Shown here: positions 12,501-27,400 of the stretch, in pieces | Numbering within the stretch: position 1 is the first letter of the stretch | Layout: the number at the start of each line of letters is the position of its first letter | NCBI GenBank assembly: GCA_002573605.1 | Contig: PDNA01000100.1 | Location: 1-64,000 of the forward strand | From: Polytolypa hystricis UAMH7299 | Lineage: Eukaryota > Ascomycota > Eurotiomycetes > Onygenales | Direction: 5' to 3' | Length of the DNA stretch: 64,000 bases | The notes under the pieces: model-generated | Database searches by the model: none | What the model was told of the DNA's origin: nothing | The model's input: only the letters and a program-made list of their open reading frames with translations | Program-made: the position numbers and the translations under genes

Positions 12501-15500
12501 CCAGAAGAATATTTACTACTCTTTATATTAAAAAAAAATAGATTAAAAAGATTTTGTATCAACTACAGATCAATAAATAATATAATAATACTAAATCAAT
12601 ATTTATTACTACTGATTGAATAGATACAGAATATATTATTCAGATATATATAGTTTACAGTATTAAATTAAAAAGAAGTATTTTATTAAATATAAATCTG
12701 AGAAGATAATAAATAGAAAATAGTATTTATCATACTGTAGAGAATATACAAATACTTAGTTATATCTTTTAAAGTAATCAATAAACTGGCAATACAACAA
12801 GTATAGGCAAACTATATATTAAGAAAATACTTAGAGAACTTTGTTGCAGTTTATCTTGATAATATTATAATCTATTTTAGAGGAATAAAAAAAGATTATA
12901 AAAAAAAGATATAATAAAATATTACAAGAATTCTTGAAATATAATATTTTATTAAGTTTAAAAAAGTGTAAATTTTTCAAGAAAAAAGTCAAGTTTTTGA
13001 AACATATACTCTCAGGAGATAGAATATAGATAGATTTCAAGAAAATTCAAGTAATACTTGACTGGTCAATATTAATAAATATAAAAGAAATTCAGTTATT
13101 TTATAGAACTGTAAATTACTACTGAAAGTTTATATAGTAAGCTTCTCAGTAAAAATAAAACTACTAATTAATCTATTCTGAAAAAAAGAAATCTTTAAAT
13201 AAATAAAAGAAATCTTTAAATAAATAAAACAATGTCAAAATATCTTTAAAGAATTTAAGAAAGTATTTAAGAAAGAAGATATATATATATATCATAATTC
13301 AGAAAAAGAAATAATAGTTGATACTGATATATCTGATAGAGTAATTAAAGCAAGAATACAATAATAAGAACTAGATAACAAGTTAAAGTTAATAGTATAT
13401 TATACAAGATTATTGATATTAACTGAACTGAATTATAATATTTATAATAAAAAATTATTAGCAATTGTAAATGCTTTTAAAAAATAGAGAGTTAAATTTC
13501 AGAATATAAAAGACTAGATATTTATACTATCAGACTACAGTAACCTGCAATACTTTATAATAATAAAAGAGTTAATTAGATAATAAGCAAGATAGTATAA
13601 GATTCTTGCTCAGTATAACTTTCAAATACAGTATTGTAAAAGAACAGACAATATATAGACAGATATATTAAATTATCAAGTAGACTTAATAAAAAATAAG
13701 AAAAAAAAAAGAGGACTCTTTTTATACAGGGTCAGGAAAAGTAGATATTTAATTAAATTATTGTAAATACAATTCAGACTATTATACTAGAATCCTCTTT
13801 GAAAGAAAAACTACAACAAGAAACTGAAAAAGAAAATACTGAGTTAATTCTGAAAGTTAAAGAAATAATAAAATAGAACAGATTAGTACTATACTAGAAC
13901 AGGGTATATATATACTGAAAGCAATATAATATAAAATAATTCAATAAAAATATAATAGTTCAATAGCAGGATATTTTAGAAATAAAAAAATTATTAATAA
14001 AATTATTAGAATATATTACTGGCCAGGGATATAGTCAGATATTTGAAAATATATTAGAAAATATAATTTATGTCAGAAAAGCAAGACAGTACAATACAAG
14101 AAATATAGATATTTATAGCTGATACTGGGACTTAAAGCTCTATAAAAACAAGTTTCAATAGATTTTATAGTAAAATTACCAGAATTGATAAATAATAAAT
14201 AAATATATAATACTATATTAATATTAACAGATATACTCTTGAAGTATAGATACTTTATTATATATATAGAAAAATTAAATATAAAAAAATTATCAGAGAT
14301 AATTATTAATTATAGATTATTTACTAAATAAATTACAGATTAAGATATATATTTTATAAAATATTTCTGGCAAATATTGATACAGTAACTTGGAGTCAAA
14401 TATTAACAGTATATTATCTACAGATAAATAGATAAATTGAAAGACTTAATCAGATAATAAAGCAGTATCTGAAATACTATATAGATTATAATTAGAAAAA
14501 TTAGGTAGAATTGCTACTGATAATATAATTTATATATAACAGTTTAAAATATATAATAATAGAAATAATACTATTTTTTATAAACTATAGAAAAGAATCA
14601 ACAATTGAGAAAAAATTACTGAAAGTATTAAACTGAAGTTATAAAAGCAAGATAATAGCTTAGAAATTAAGAAAAATATATAAAAATCTGTACAATAATA
14701 TTAAGTTTATTAATAAAAAAAATAAAAGTCTACTATAATAAAAGATATAAAGATATATCTAGATTTATAGAGAAGAAGAAAGTATACTTTCTACAGAAAA
14801 ATATTAAAATAAAATAATTAAACAAGAAATTGAATTTCAAAAAGTTAGAACTGTTTAAAATTTGATAAAAAATATTAATATCTAATTATAAGCTGGAGCT
14901 GTCAAAGATAATATAGATATATTTAATATTCTATATATTATTAATAGAAAAAGCTAGCCAGAATACTAGACAAAGAAAAATTGAAGTTGAAAACAAAAAT
15001 AAATATAAAATTAAAGAAATCTTAGAGCAAGATCAGATTAATAAAGAAATATTTTAGTAAAATAGAAAAAGTACTTTATAAAGAAGAATATCTAGGAATC
15101 AATTAAAAACTTATAAAATTGTTAAAAGAAGATGAAAAAGTATTTCTAGTAGAAAAACAGACTAACAGTAGATTAGATAATTTCAAGATAGACTGATTAA
15201 AAAGAGCTAGCTGACTAATTTAATTAAATAATAAAACAAAGTAATAATAAAGCAAGAAATACTTATCTAGTTTTTTTAAAAATATATTTTAAAAAGAAAT
15301 CAGAGCAAATTCTTGATAATTTATTTCTTTTATAAGAATTTTTATATTACAGTTTCTAGTAATAAAATAGAAAGATATTTTTTTTTTCTTTTAATAAAAA
15401 AAAGATTTTAATTAATATAAATCTTATCAGTATAATATTTATTCTTATAGAGATACAATAAACAGGACAAGCTGTAGAAATTTACTATAATATACAGAGA

Positions 15501-15744
15501 AGAAGACAAGAAACAATTGTTATAAGAAAAATTAAGAATATTATTATAGCAATTAATCAGATCAGCAAGACAAACCTATTTAGAGTAATAATTTCAAGAA
15601 AAACAGGATAAAAAAGGTTTGTATAGTATAATAAATATAGTAGAACTTATAGAGAGATAAGAAATTTTATAAATATAAAGAACTGACTAGTAATAGAAGA
15701 AACTATTTATTCTTAGAATAAGAATACTGCAGAGAGAAAGATAA

Positions 15745-16392
15745 TATTATAAATCTACAGTATATTTCTAAAATAATTAAATAGCAGAAGGAATTATTTC
15801 TGAAAGAATAAATTTAAATTTAGAAAAAGTTATATAACAGAAGAGTTTATAACAAGTTTTAATAAAATAATTTATTTAAAACTATTTTAAAAAGAATCTA
15901 TTTAAAATTATTCTAAGAGAAATCTATTTAAAACTATTTTAATAGAAGTTTATTTAAAACTACTTTAGAAAAACTTGCTAGAAACTATTCCAGAATTCTA
16001 AAATTATATATAAAAATAAATTCTTATTTATTATTTAAAGAAGTTCTTATAATTTCTTATAATTATTTCAATTTATTTATCTTATCTCTATTATCAGTTA
16101 GTAATAACTATAGTAATCTAGAGCTTTATAATTTGAACCTGTAAGAATATCTATAACTCTATTACTTTACTATAACCAGAGCTTGCTTATATCTTTCTAT
16201 AAGAATTTATATCAAGATTCAATCTATATTTCAGTATTTCTTTGCCTTAAGCTCTTGAGATAATTGACTAAGTCTCTCTAATACTTGCCACCCCTCAAAA
16301 GCCCCTTAAACCCCTTATTATTATTACCTATTCCCTACCTTGGCCCTACTGGTATAGAAGACTCTGACCAAGCTAGGTCAAACCCTCTAACA
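15745..16392 (+). repeat. 3' LTR of copy B (family 1)
   Basis: Starts TATTATAAATCTACAG and ends AACCCTCTAACA. 648 bp. Its last roughly 150 bp remain near-original in composition (for example TTGGCCCTACTGG), while its first half is heavily mutated. Followed by GATAC at 16393-16397. Confidence 0.9.
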
Positions 16393-16397
16393 GATAC
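16393..16397. repeat. Target-site duplication GATAC (right) of copy B
   Basis: Identical to 8899-8903. Removing copy B and one GATAC restores the copy C sequence as seen in copies D and F. Confidence 0.88.
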
Positions 16398-19300
16398 AGA
16401 GAAATAAGAAAAACTATTCTAGAGAGCTAACTTTTATATTTAAAGAATAGATAGACTATTTATTATATAATATCAACTATCTATAATATACAGAGATACC
16501 TTGAGTATCTTGTACAGAAATATACAGAAAATTAGAATATAATATATACAAGATTAATTATATATAGAATATCAGAATCAATAAAATATTAGAAAGACAG
16601 GTAATATTATTAGTATAATAAAGATATCAAGTTATAGCTCTGTTATAAGGCAAGATATAAGAAAATATAAATTAAAATAATAACTACAAATTTATAGCAA
16701 GACAAAACCAAGAACTTATAAAATTAATTAGAAAAAGATAAATTAAGAATATATAAAATCTAAACAGAATTAATTAAATAATAAATAATAATATTTAAAG
16801 AAATTTTAAAAAGTCTATTAAAGAAATTAAAATAAGAAACTGATGTTTTATAATTACAGATAGAAAATAACAGTATTATTATAAATAAATATCTATAAGT
16901 AATACAATAGAATAATTATTAATTAATATAAATTAAGACAGCTATTTAGCAGTTACTGCAATCTTGAGAGAATATTATATATATATTTTAATTAATTCAA
17001 GAGCAACTAGAATTCTTATAGACAGAAATTTTATAAAAAAAGTTAAACTATTAATAAAATTAAAGAAATAACTATATTAACTAAATAAATTAAATAGAAG
17101 TTAGCCTGATCTTGTACAGAGAAAAATATATTTAAAATTATTAATAATATAGAAATATTAAAAGCTTGTAAGTTTTAATATAACTAACTTAGAAAGTTAT
17201 AATATAATCTTAAAACTACTTTAGTTGAAGCTGTACAACTCTGATATATACTAGCAGGAAGAAATAATAAAGTTAAACAGATATAGATATTCTTCTATAC
17301 TAGATTTAATATCAGAAATAAATTACAATTTACAGAAAATCAGGAATAAACTACAGCAATAGATAAATTAAGTAATTAAGAACAGATAGCACCAAAACAA
17401 TTAATTGAATAGATAAATATTATTGAAAATAAAAGAATTGTTAGAATCTTATTTAAAAAAAATAAGCTAGAATATATCTAAGAAAATTAGAAAAATAATA
17501 CTCAAGAAATACTGAAACTATAGAGAAATATTTAAAGAAAAAAAATTATTTAAAAGTTTATTAAAATATAGAAAATAAAACTATAAAATATTATTATAAG
17601 AAGAAAGAGAGCTGATATATAAATTAATATATTAACTAAATAATTTTTTTTAAAAGAATTATATTAATATATTAATAAAAATCTAGAGAAAAAAATTATT
17701 AGATTATTAATATTATTAATAAACTACTCTATTTTTTTATACTGAAAAAGAATAGTAAATTATAACTGTATTTAAATTATTAATAATTAAATAGTATTAT
17801 AATTAAAAACTGATATCTGTTATTATTGATTAAAGAAATATAGAATTAATTTTTAAAAATTAAATAGTTTACTTCACTAATTTAAAACAAGATATAACTA
17901 GATCAGAATAAAAGAAAGAAAAGAATAAAAGACAATATTTTAAATATACTACAGGTACTTTGAATATCTAGTTATACTGTTTAAATTAATTAATATATTA
18001 ATAATATTTTTAATTATTATTAACAAGCTTCTTTACAAATTTCTGAATGACTTTATAGTTGTATTTTAGAATAATATTCTGATTTTTACTGATAGTACAA
18101 GAATAAAATATACTAAGAAAGTAAAGATAGTATTTAACAGGCTACAGGAAAAAGATATACTGTTAAATCTAGAAAAATATAAATTTTCTAAGAAAGAAAT
18201 CAAGTTTCTAGAATATATTATTACTATAGAAAGGATATAAATAGATACAGTAAAAATTCAAGTAATAGAAGAATAATTAATACTGAAAACTATAATTGAA
18301 GTTTAGATACTATATAAACTTATAAACTACTATTAATAGTTTATAGAGAGATTTTTTAAATTTAATAAAATCTTTTATTTTATTTTTCAAGAAAGATATT
18401 GAGTTTCACTGGAGAGAATAATAATAGAAAGTATTTAAAATTATTAAGAAATTTTTTAGAAAAGAAGAAATATAGATATATTTTACTTCTACAAAACTAG
18501 TAATTATAGATATATCAGATTATATAATTAAAACAAGATTACAGTAAAAAAATAATTAAAAAAAAAAACTGATTACTTGCTATATAAAATTAATAATACT
18601 AGTTAAATAGAACTATAATATTTATAATAAAAAACTACTTACAATAATAGTAGTATTGAAGAAATAGTAAATATATTCAAAAGATATAAATTACTAGATA
18701 ATTGTAATTTCAGACTATTACAACTTCTAATACTTTATAATTATAAAGAAGTTGATATAATATCAAGCTTGTTAATCAGAAATTTTAGCAGTTTATAATT
18801 TTAAAATACAGTATTACAAAAGAAAAGATAATATTTAGATAAATACTTTAATAGAAAATCAGATTTTATAACAGCTTATAAAGAGAAACAAGCACTCTTT
18901 AAAACTGTAGAAGATATAAATACTTTAATTTTCAATTATCAAGCTTTCAAATACAATTAATTACTATATTAATAGAGCTTGAAAATAAATTATAAACTCA
19001 GATACAGAATAACTCTACAGTATTAAAGATTAAATATAAGAATAAATTTAGAAAGAACAATGAATTGCTATTATATAAAGCACTGATTTATATTCTACTA
19101 AAATTAAAAAACAGAATTCTACAAAAGAATTATAACAATTTAATAGCAGGATACTTTGAAATTGAGAAAATCTAGAAGATATTTACAGTATATTTAGATG
19201 TAAGATACCAGGCTATAACAGTGTACTATCTACAGGTAGACAGATTGATAGAAAGATTGAACTAGATAATAGAGCAATACTTACAGAATTATATAAATAA

Positions 19301-19924
19301 CTGATAAGATAATTGAGTTTTTCTATTACTGACAGCACAGATTGCCTATAACAGTTCAAAATATATAATAACAGAATACATGCTATACTTTGTAAATTAT
19401 AGATAAGAATCAGATATTCTACAAATATTGTAATAAACAGAGATAAAAATATACCTAAGAGAAATAAAAATTCAAGAAATTTGAAAATTATATAGATAAT
19501 TACTATTGAACTTGGAATTCTACAGTAAATAAATAAAATATTACTGTAACAAGAAATACTGATAGTACTGACTTTTAAAAGAAGAAAGAAAGTATATCTT
19601 TTACAAAGAAATATAAAATTAAAATAATTATATAATAAATTCAATTATTGAAAACTTGGGTTATTTAAAGTTTTAAAATAGATTAAACTAGTTATATTCA
19701 AACTTGCTTTACTAAAAAAATATATAAATATATTCAATATTTTATATCTTATTAATTGAAAAAGTGCTTCAGAATACTAAATAATATTTATCTAAAATTA
19801 AAAATAAAGAATTAAATAAGTACAAAATTAAAAAAGATTCTAGAAAATATAGTATTAGAAAAAGAATAATACTATCTTGTAAAATAGAAAAGATACTTAC
19901 AGTCAGATAATATTTAGAAGTTTA

Positions 19925-20402
19925 TTAAAAATTTAGAGAATATTTAGAAAGTATTACAGTACTATTAAAAGCTGTAAAATTAAAATCTGAAGAAGAGAGG
20001 ATATTATTAATAATAGCTAGCAGGGCTTGCAGTTTATTTATAGCTGTAACTTCAGCCTGTTTTCTTTTATTCTTCTCCTCCTTCAACTTTTCTAACTTCT
20101 CAAGAATTTGAGCATCAGATTCAAGGAATTTGCCTGTATAATTATTTAAAAACTTTTCTTGATTACAGAGCTGTTGATTACAGTTTATCAATTCTTAAAA
20201 GCAGTAAAAAAGTGAGTTTGCTTTCAAAAGAGATATAATTGCTTTGTTTCAGCCTTGTACTTATCTGCTTTAATCTTTAACCTGATACAACTTGTTCTAT
20301 TTAAAACAGAAAACAAAGTTCAATTTATATACACAGAATTTACTTTATTGAATACACTTACTGCAATACTTATTGTCTTCAAATATAATACAAGGTATTA
20401 AG
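19925..20402 (-). pseudogene. Antisense accessory gene of family 2, copy in C (Cys-rich plus coiled coil)
   Basis: It lies on the strand opposite to pol, with its stop codon (19925-19927) just past the pol chromodomain. A single frame runs from about 20398 to 19925 (about 157 codons) with a few TAA/TAG/TGA at RIP-type positions. The last 88 codons (20191-19925) are fully open. The N-terminal part reads PCIIFEDNKYCSKCIQ and then FC, a C-C-x2-C...C arrangement like the Cys-rich motif of many Eurotiomycete orphan proteins. The middle is Lys/Glu-rich (ILEKLEKLKEEKNKRKQAE), a strong coiled-coil candidate, and the end is SKYSLNF. Copies D and F keep the same order of motifs. Function unknown. The 5' end is cut by the family-3 junction. 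Confidence 0.6.
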
Positions 20403-23400
20403 ACCAAGTAAATGAAAGAATGAATAGAATTTATTTTTACTAGAGGTGCCTAAGAATCAAAAGACTAAGGTAGTAGGAGAAAGAGAATATAAGGTCAGAT
20501 ATATCTATATATACAGAGAAGATTATATACAGCTACTAGTAGATAATTAGAAGGGTGGAGCAGATTCTAATATTACTTTCTTCTTTTAAAAATAATCAGT
20601 TTCCTGATCTTCTAGCTTGTATAGTAGTTTTCTTTTATTAGTAAATTATTTTCCAGTAAGTTTGCTTTATCTTTATTATTATTACCTGCTTTTCAAGTTT
20701 TCAGTCAATCTTTTAATTATTATAGTAGCCCTAGCTTATCAGGGAATTTATTATAATAATCCTGAATATAGTACAGAAATTCTTTAAAATTCCTTACTGA
20801 ATACTATTGTAAGTCTTTATTAAATCTAATCTATTTTACTTGATACTGGAGCTTCTTTCTATAGATCTAGCTGGCAAATATTTTATTAACTTTCTATTTA
20901 TTCTTACTCTCTATTTTAACTGATTCTATAGATTCTATAGCCTGTTCAGATAAGATATTCTGATATATCTTTCTAAGCTTGTCTGGAGAGAAGATGAAAT
21001 ATATCTTTATATACTTTGGAAGCTGCAGCTTGAAAGAATAGCTAATCTTCTTTATAATCTAATAGGCCTTTATTCTGCTCAGCTAGCTTTTAACTTAATT
21101 AGCTAACTTTGTATTCTTTCAAGAATAAATTGTCACTAACTTCAAAATCAAGTTCTTTTTAATATCTATCTACTTGTTAACTTATATTCTTATACAAGAT
21201 ATATTTCTTTTCTAGTAAAGTTCTATATCTTTTTTATCTTCTCAGTTTTGAATATAGCAGTATCTTGATTTATTCACTCACTTTTAAAGAGTCCTAGCAA
21301 CTATTCCTTCCAGTTAAAGAATATACATAGCTTATAGCTATTGAAGACAAGGAAAGAAGAAATTCTGGTAGAAGTATTTAGCAATATACTAGCTGTATAA
21401 TCTATCAGAAACAGTTATTTATTCTAATCTATTTAATAATAATTAATATAAGGTTGTAGCTTTATTACTAGATATTGATTAACTATCTTTATTTAGCTAT
21501 TAGTAAAGATATTGTAGACAGTAGAGAGCTTCAGCTTTATTTTCAAGATCTTATATAGTTCTTCCTAAAAATCTGAAATAAACTGAAGTTTCTAATTCAA
21601 TATAATAGTATCTAATATACTGAAATATTGATATATATAAATAAGAAATAATCTAGCTAATTTATACATATCAACTTTATCTATAGTAAAAATAGAGATT
21701 GTTTTCTTATTTAATTAATATACTACTATTAGAATAGAGTTATTTCTATTTCTTATCCTTGAAGCTTTTATAAAGTTTATAGAGAGATTCTTTTATAATT
21801 AGTCAGGATTGAAAGAGGTTATAATAATTCTAGAGTCTTATCTTAGTAAATTTTATTCTACTAGCAGGTATAGTAGGATTGTATACAATCTTCTATATCT
21901 CTTCTTCAGATAGGCCAGTAATACTGAGGCTTTACTAATTATAAGGTTTTCTTTATATTAGAGTATACAGTAGAGAGTTACTTGTAGATTTTATCTAATA
22001 ACTTGATTTATAAAGTATTGTTTTTTTTTACTAGTACTACAAATTTCTTCTAATATAGCAGTAATCTATTTTCCAAGATCTAAAGTATACTATCAGCTTT
22101 TACAAGAATATACTGATTTTTAAAAAATTTAGCAGTTCAATTCAACTCTATAATCTAGTTAATCAGATCTAGTAATATCTTCAGTAAAATTAAGTTAGCT
22201 TTTAATTTCTTCAATTTCTTCTTTATTCTTGAATCCAGATATTCTGATTTTAAGAGAATTTATTTTCTTAACTTTTTCTAAAAAATTAGTAGATTTCTCT
22301 CTGACTGGCTCAAGGTATTTATTAAAGTATCTGCTTTTCTAAAACAGTACTATATAAAGAAGTAGAATTAGGACAAGAATTCAGTTTAATAAACCTGTCT
22401 TTTATTTAATTTCTTGATAGTTATAAAGTACTTTAAAGTATAGAATCAGTTAAGATTTTAAATTATTTTTAATATTGTAGCTCTTCCAGCTTAGCTTGCT
22501 ATTTCTTTAATATTTTAACTACTGCTAATATTTCCTTGTTATAGACCTTGTAATTCTTTTCAAAGTTATTTATAAAACTAGAGTAAAATATAACTGAATA
22601 TTATTATTTATTATTTAACTTTTATAATATTATCTCAGCTACTTTACTATTAGAAGTATCAGTCTCTACTCAGATTTCTCTTTTCAGATTATAATATATA
22701 TTAAAGAATAGAAGTATAGATTAGAAAGTATTTTAATTTTTTAAAAGCAACTTGACATTTATCTATTTAACTTAAAAAAAACATATTTCTAAATGAGCTT
22801 GTATAAAGAAGAAGTAACTTGACTATAGACTTCAATAAATCTCTAATAAAAGTTGTAAAACTCTAGAAAGAATTAAATTTCTTTTACTGTAGTTAATAGT
22901 TTTTAATTAGTAATTACTGTCATTTTTCTAAAGTTAATCTTAATTTCTTCTATAATAACAATGAATTCTAGATATTCAATTTAAGTTATATAGAATTTTG
23001 CACTTTAATATACTAGTTTATAAATCTAATTCTTGTAATCTTTCTAGTACTAAGACTATATATTTTTTATATTTATTGAAGCTTTTACTGTAGATAAACA
23101 AATTATCTAATAAATACAGTTATAAACTTTCCAGATACTTAAAGAAAGTGGTATTAATTAAATATTGAAAATATACAGAACTGTTAGTTAATAATTCTAA
23201 AAAGTATTATCTTGTATTTATAAGAATTATAACAGGTGCAGAAGATAATTAGATTTTCAAACTCTGAATTTATTTTAATACAATAAAAGCTTTAATAAAT
23301 ATCTAGTTTAGTGAAATATTTTGCCCTGTTAAGTCTATCTATTAATTTATTAATAAGTAGTATTGGGTATTTGTCCTTCTTTAATATACTATTAAATTTC

Positions 23401-24487
23401 CAGTAATTTATATAGAACCAAAGCTTTCCTCTACTGTAAGCAATAAAAATATAAAATATAAAAGAAATAGAGCTTGAAATAATAAATTCCTTGTCTAGAT
23501 TAATTTCTAAATACTTCTTAACTGTCCCCAGTTTTTCAAGACTTATTTTATAGAGTAGTATATAATCTATATCTCTGACAAACTTTATCTTAAGTTTTAG
23601 ATATATTTTATAATTAATATTATTTTAAAAGAAGAATAGTTTATCAGAACTTTTTTTTAAGAAAATATTCTGGAATTTCTTATAACAGTTTAGTAATTAT
23701 TGATTTAGCTCTTCTTTTTTATTCCAATTTTCTATATTAGTAATAGCTCTTTTTTTAATTTTATTCAGATTTATAAAGTAGATTACAGATTCTTTTTTCT
23801 TTATATATATAGTAGGCAGTAGTATTAATAAAGGCTATATCAATAGCTACCAAGAAATCTGTTTCTTTCTTTAGTACTGCAGGAGATAGAGATTCTTTCT
23901 TTTCTAGTTTTATTAATTTTCAGCTTATTTTAAGCAATTTATCTTTTCTATCTATTCTTTTATTTCAGGAAGCCTAATATCATAGGACTCTATTTTCTTT
24001 CTTGAAAAGCTTTTTTCTTTAATCTACTTTTACTTGATATTCAGGATTTAGAGAAGATTATTTTGGAATTTAAAAAGAAATAACAGGGGATATATAGTTT
24101 TCTGAAACCAGTTTCTAAAAATTTAGCTATATTTACTATTAATTTTATATTAATAAAAATCAAATTATTTACTTCTAAGTCTGCTAGAGATTTGACAGAA
24201 TACTGTATTTATTAAAAATAAATTTACTGTTTACAGTAAAAGACTGTTTATTAATTAGATAACTTAAATTCAATTTCTCTAAGTAAATTCTTAAGTCTGA
24301 AATAAAGATTTTTCTTAGATTTCTTTGTTTTCTGAGTTTTACTTCAATTTCTTAATTTCAGTATTTAACTACTTCTTTAATTTACAGTTTTTTATCAGAT
24401 ATTTAAGTTCCTTGTAGTAGAAGCAATATCCTATTTTTTTTATTTTATTTTTTCTTTTATTAAGATTTGGAGTTGAGATAAATATCT
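20403..24487 (-). mobile_element. Family-3 Ty3/Gypsy element, reverse, truncated
   Basis: Read on the minus strand. A gag zinc knuckle lies at about 24437-24381, read as YCFYYKELKYLIKNC, with Cys and His changed to Tyr as RIP would do. RT lies at about 23560-23050, including ISSSISFIFYIF, KLWFYINYWKFN and the catalytic box LYLLDNLFIYS. RNase H and integrase follow at lower coordinates, with a C-terminal domain resembling the GPY/F region (VYKDIFHLLS, about 20990-21020). The pol end reads YQVKWIGF (about 20840) and KFPDKLG (about 20735), the tail typical of a widespread fungal Gypsy lineage. It is clearly different in sequence from families 1 and 2. No LTRs were recognised, and the gag end is cut where copy F begins. 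Confidence 0.72.
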
Positions 24488-27400
24488 GATAGCAGTATAA
24501 TACCTGTAAGAAAAAGCAGTAGTATAGATATAATTTTATTTAATAATATAGTTTAGTAGAAAAAATTTCAGAAATTTTATATCTATTAAAATTAAAAAAA
24601 TTCTTATAATAAAGAATTTTAAACTGTTTAAGAATATATTAATAATAAATTTTAAAATTACTGATAAAGAAATAACAGCAGTACAGAAAATTAGATAAAT
24701 TTAATAAATAAAAAATACAGCTAAATATCTAGTAGAATTCTAAAAACTAGCTGTAGTATTAAACTAGAATAATAATATATTAGCAGGAGCTGTATATAAT
24801 AAATTTAAAAAAAAAATTAAGAATAAAATAATCAGATTAAAAGAGCAACTTTATATATTATCTGAAATAATTAAATATACAGTATATATAGATATAAGAA
24901 TTTTAAAAAAATATCTAGAATAAAAAAAATATAAATACTTCTTAAATTATACAGCAAAATAATAGAATTACAGGAAAAATTATAATCTTTATAAATTATA
25001 ATTTATAAAACTAAATACAACTATAAAAAACTAGAATTATAAAAAAGATAAACTATACTAAAAGAAATTATATTTCTTTTACAAGAAATTAGAATATTTT
25101 ATAAGAAATTACTATAAAAAATATAAAAACTAGCTATAATAAGAGCTGTAAATAATTATAAAAAAATAATACTATTCTACTACTAATATTAGTAGAAATA
25201 AGTAATAATTTCTATATATAACTAGAGCTGAAACTAGTAATACAGAAGATAAATAAGATAAATTACAAGATATTATAATAGAATAGATATTATAAAGACT
25301 AATAAAAACTTAACAAGTAAAAATTAACAGCAAGACAGCTGAGCTAACTGAGACAATAAAGATAAAATATTTATTATCTAAAATTACAGAAATTTAAACT
25401 GGAAAGAATATAAAAAACAGTAAAAATCAGAAAATTTATAATAAAATAGTAAGAATTACAATTATTACTAGAAAAAGAAAAATCAGAATATTATAGATCT
25501 AGAATATTTATAATATTATAAATTTTCTATATTTGCATGCAATTGTAAATAGTATAAGAAAATATAAGATAAAGAAATTCAGTAAATCAGAAATAATTTA
25601 ATCTATTATTATTATAGCTGTATAAATATAATATAACAGATTACAAGCAATATAATAAAGTTAAAGTATAAAAAAATATTTAAAAAATACTAAAATAGCT
25701 CAGTTTATAAGATAAAGTAAATATCAAGTATCTATAATATAAAAAAATATATTAGTTATTTTATTATATAAATAGTTGTCTATTCTACTAGGAAATAAAA
25801 AATAATTACTATTATTTGAATTTATTAAAGCAGCTGAGAGCAATTTAAATTAAAGAATTATAACTAAAACAGTATATAATTTCAAGCTTTAATACAGATA
25901 AAAATACAGAAAAACTGTAGAAAGAGATTATAGACTATATTTATTATAGAATAAATTAAAAAATAATTAATTACTACTGAACCAGATTAAAAAATAATAA
26001 TAAATACAGAATTAAAGTACTAACTTAATTGTTATATTAAATAAATAATTATAGAATATACTGCAGAGAGAAATAGATAAATAAATATTTTTTATAATTA
26101 TTATAAAAAATACAGATCAGTAATAAAAACTATTCTAAAAAACTAATTTTTATATTTAAAAAATAGATAAATTATTTATTAACTACTTATAATATACAGA
26201 AATACCTTGAGTATACTGTACAGAAATATATAAAAAACTGGAATATAATATATATAAAATCAATTATATATAGAAGCTAGCAGAGTTAATAAAATATTAA
26301 AAAGAAAAATAATATTATTAATATAATAAAAATACTAAGTTATAAATATATTATAAGATCTAATATAAAGAAATATAAACTGAAATAATAATTATAAATT
26401 TATAATAAAACAAAGTTAAAATACTATAAAATTAATTAGAAAGAAATAAATCTGGAGTATTTAAAATTTAAAAAGAATTTTAAAAAATTTATTATAAAAA
26501 TTAAAATAAGAAATTGATATTTTACAACTATAGATAAAAAATAATATTATTATTATAAATAAGTATCTGTAAATAATATAATAGAATAATTATTAGCTAA
26601 TATAAATTAAAACAGCTATTTAGTAATTACTGTAATCTTAAAAGAATACTGTATATATATCTTGATTAATTTAAAGATAACTAAAATTCTTATAGATAGA
26701 AATTTTATAAAAAAAACTAGATTATTAATAAAATTAAAAGAATAACTGTATTAATTAAACAGGTTAGATAGAAGTCAGCTAGATTTTATATAATAGAAAA
26801 TATATCTAGAACTATTAATAATACAGGGATATTAAGAGCTTGTAAGCTTTAATATAACTAATTTAAAAAATTATAATATAGTTTTAGAACTATTCTAGTT
26901 GAAGCTGTACAATTCTAATATACACTAGCAGGAGAGAATAATAAAGTTAAATAAATATAGATATTCCCCTGTATTAAACTTGATACTAGAAACAGTTTAC
27001 AGTTTATAAAAAATTGAATATAAAATTACAGTAATAAATAAACTGAGTAACTAAGAATAAACAGTATAAAAATAATTGATTAAATAAATAAATACTATTG
27101 AAAATAAAAAGACTGCTAAAACTTTACTTAAAAAAAGAAATCAGAATATATTTGAAAGAATCAGAAAAATAGTATTCAAGAAATACTGAAATTATAAAGA
27201 AATATTTAAAGAAAGATAGTAAGTTATAACTGTATATAAATTATCAATAATTAAATAATATTATAATTAAGAACTGATATCTATTACTGTTAATTAAAGA
27301 AATATAAGACTGATTTTAAGAAATTAAATAGTTTACTTTACTGAATTTAAGAGTAGAATATAACTAAATTAAAATTAAAAAAGATAAAGAATAAAAGACA

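Larger units (their letters stand above)
8904..16392 (+). mobile_element. Family-1 Ty3/Gypsy chromovirus, copy B, structurally complete (7,489 bp)
   Basis: Two LTRs (8904-9550 and 15745-16392) flank a complete internal region, and GATAC is duplicated on both sides. In order: leader; gag with a degraded CCHC knuckle read as YFNCNKKKYYIYKY (about 10515-10560); protease VILIDSGVQDNFIN (about 11785-11825); RT box VAVYLDNIIIYF (12843-12878); RNase H with VDTDISDR (about 13315); integrase (about 13850-14620); chromodomain (about 15045-15115). A purine-rich tract (15731-15740) precedes the 3' LTR. Stop codons occur throughout, so it is non-autonomous. This is the reference copy for family 1 in this window. 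It lies inside copy C. Confidence 0.92.
7056..20402 (+). mobile_element. Family-2 Ty3/Gypsy chromovirus, copy C, truncated and split by copy B
   Basis: The gag-like part is 7056-8903 and the pol part resumes at 16393/16398 after the 7.5-kb copy B. Rejoining the halves restores colinearity with copies D (about 34540-34590) and F (about 26090-26150). Pol signatures on +: protease LINSRAT (about 16985-17010; the aspartyl DSG is degraded); RT box with FLNDF and NNILIFTDS (about 18045-18105); RNase H (about 18480); integrase (about 18840-19650); chromodomain (about 19875-19930). Neither LTR is present: the 5' end abuts a truncated variant LTR and the 3' end stops at about 20402, inside the antisense accessory gene, where family-3 sequence begins. 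Confidence 0.8.
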
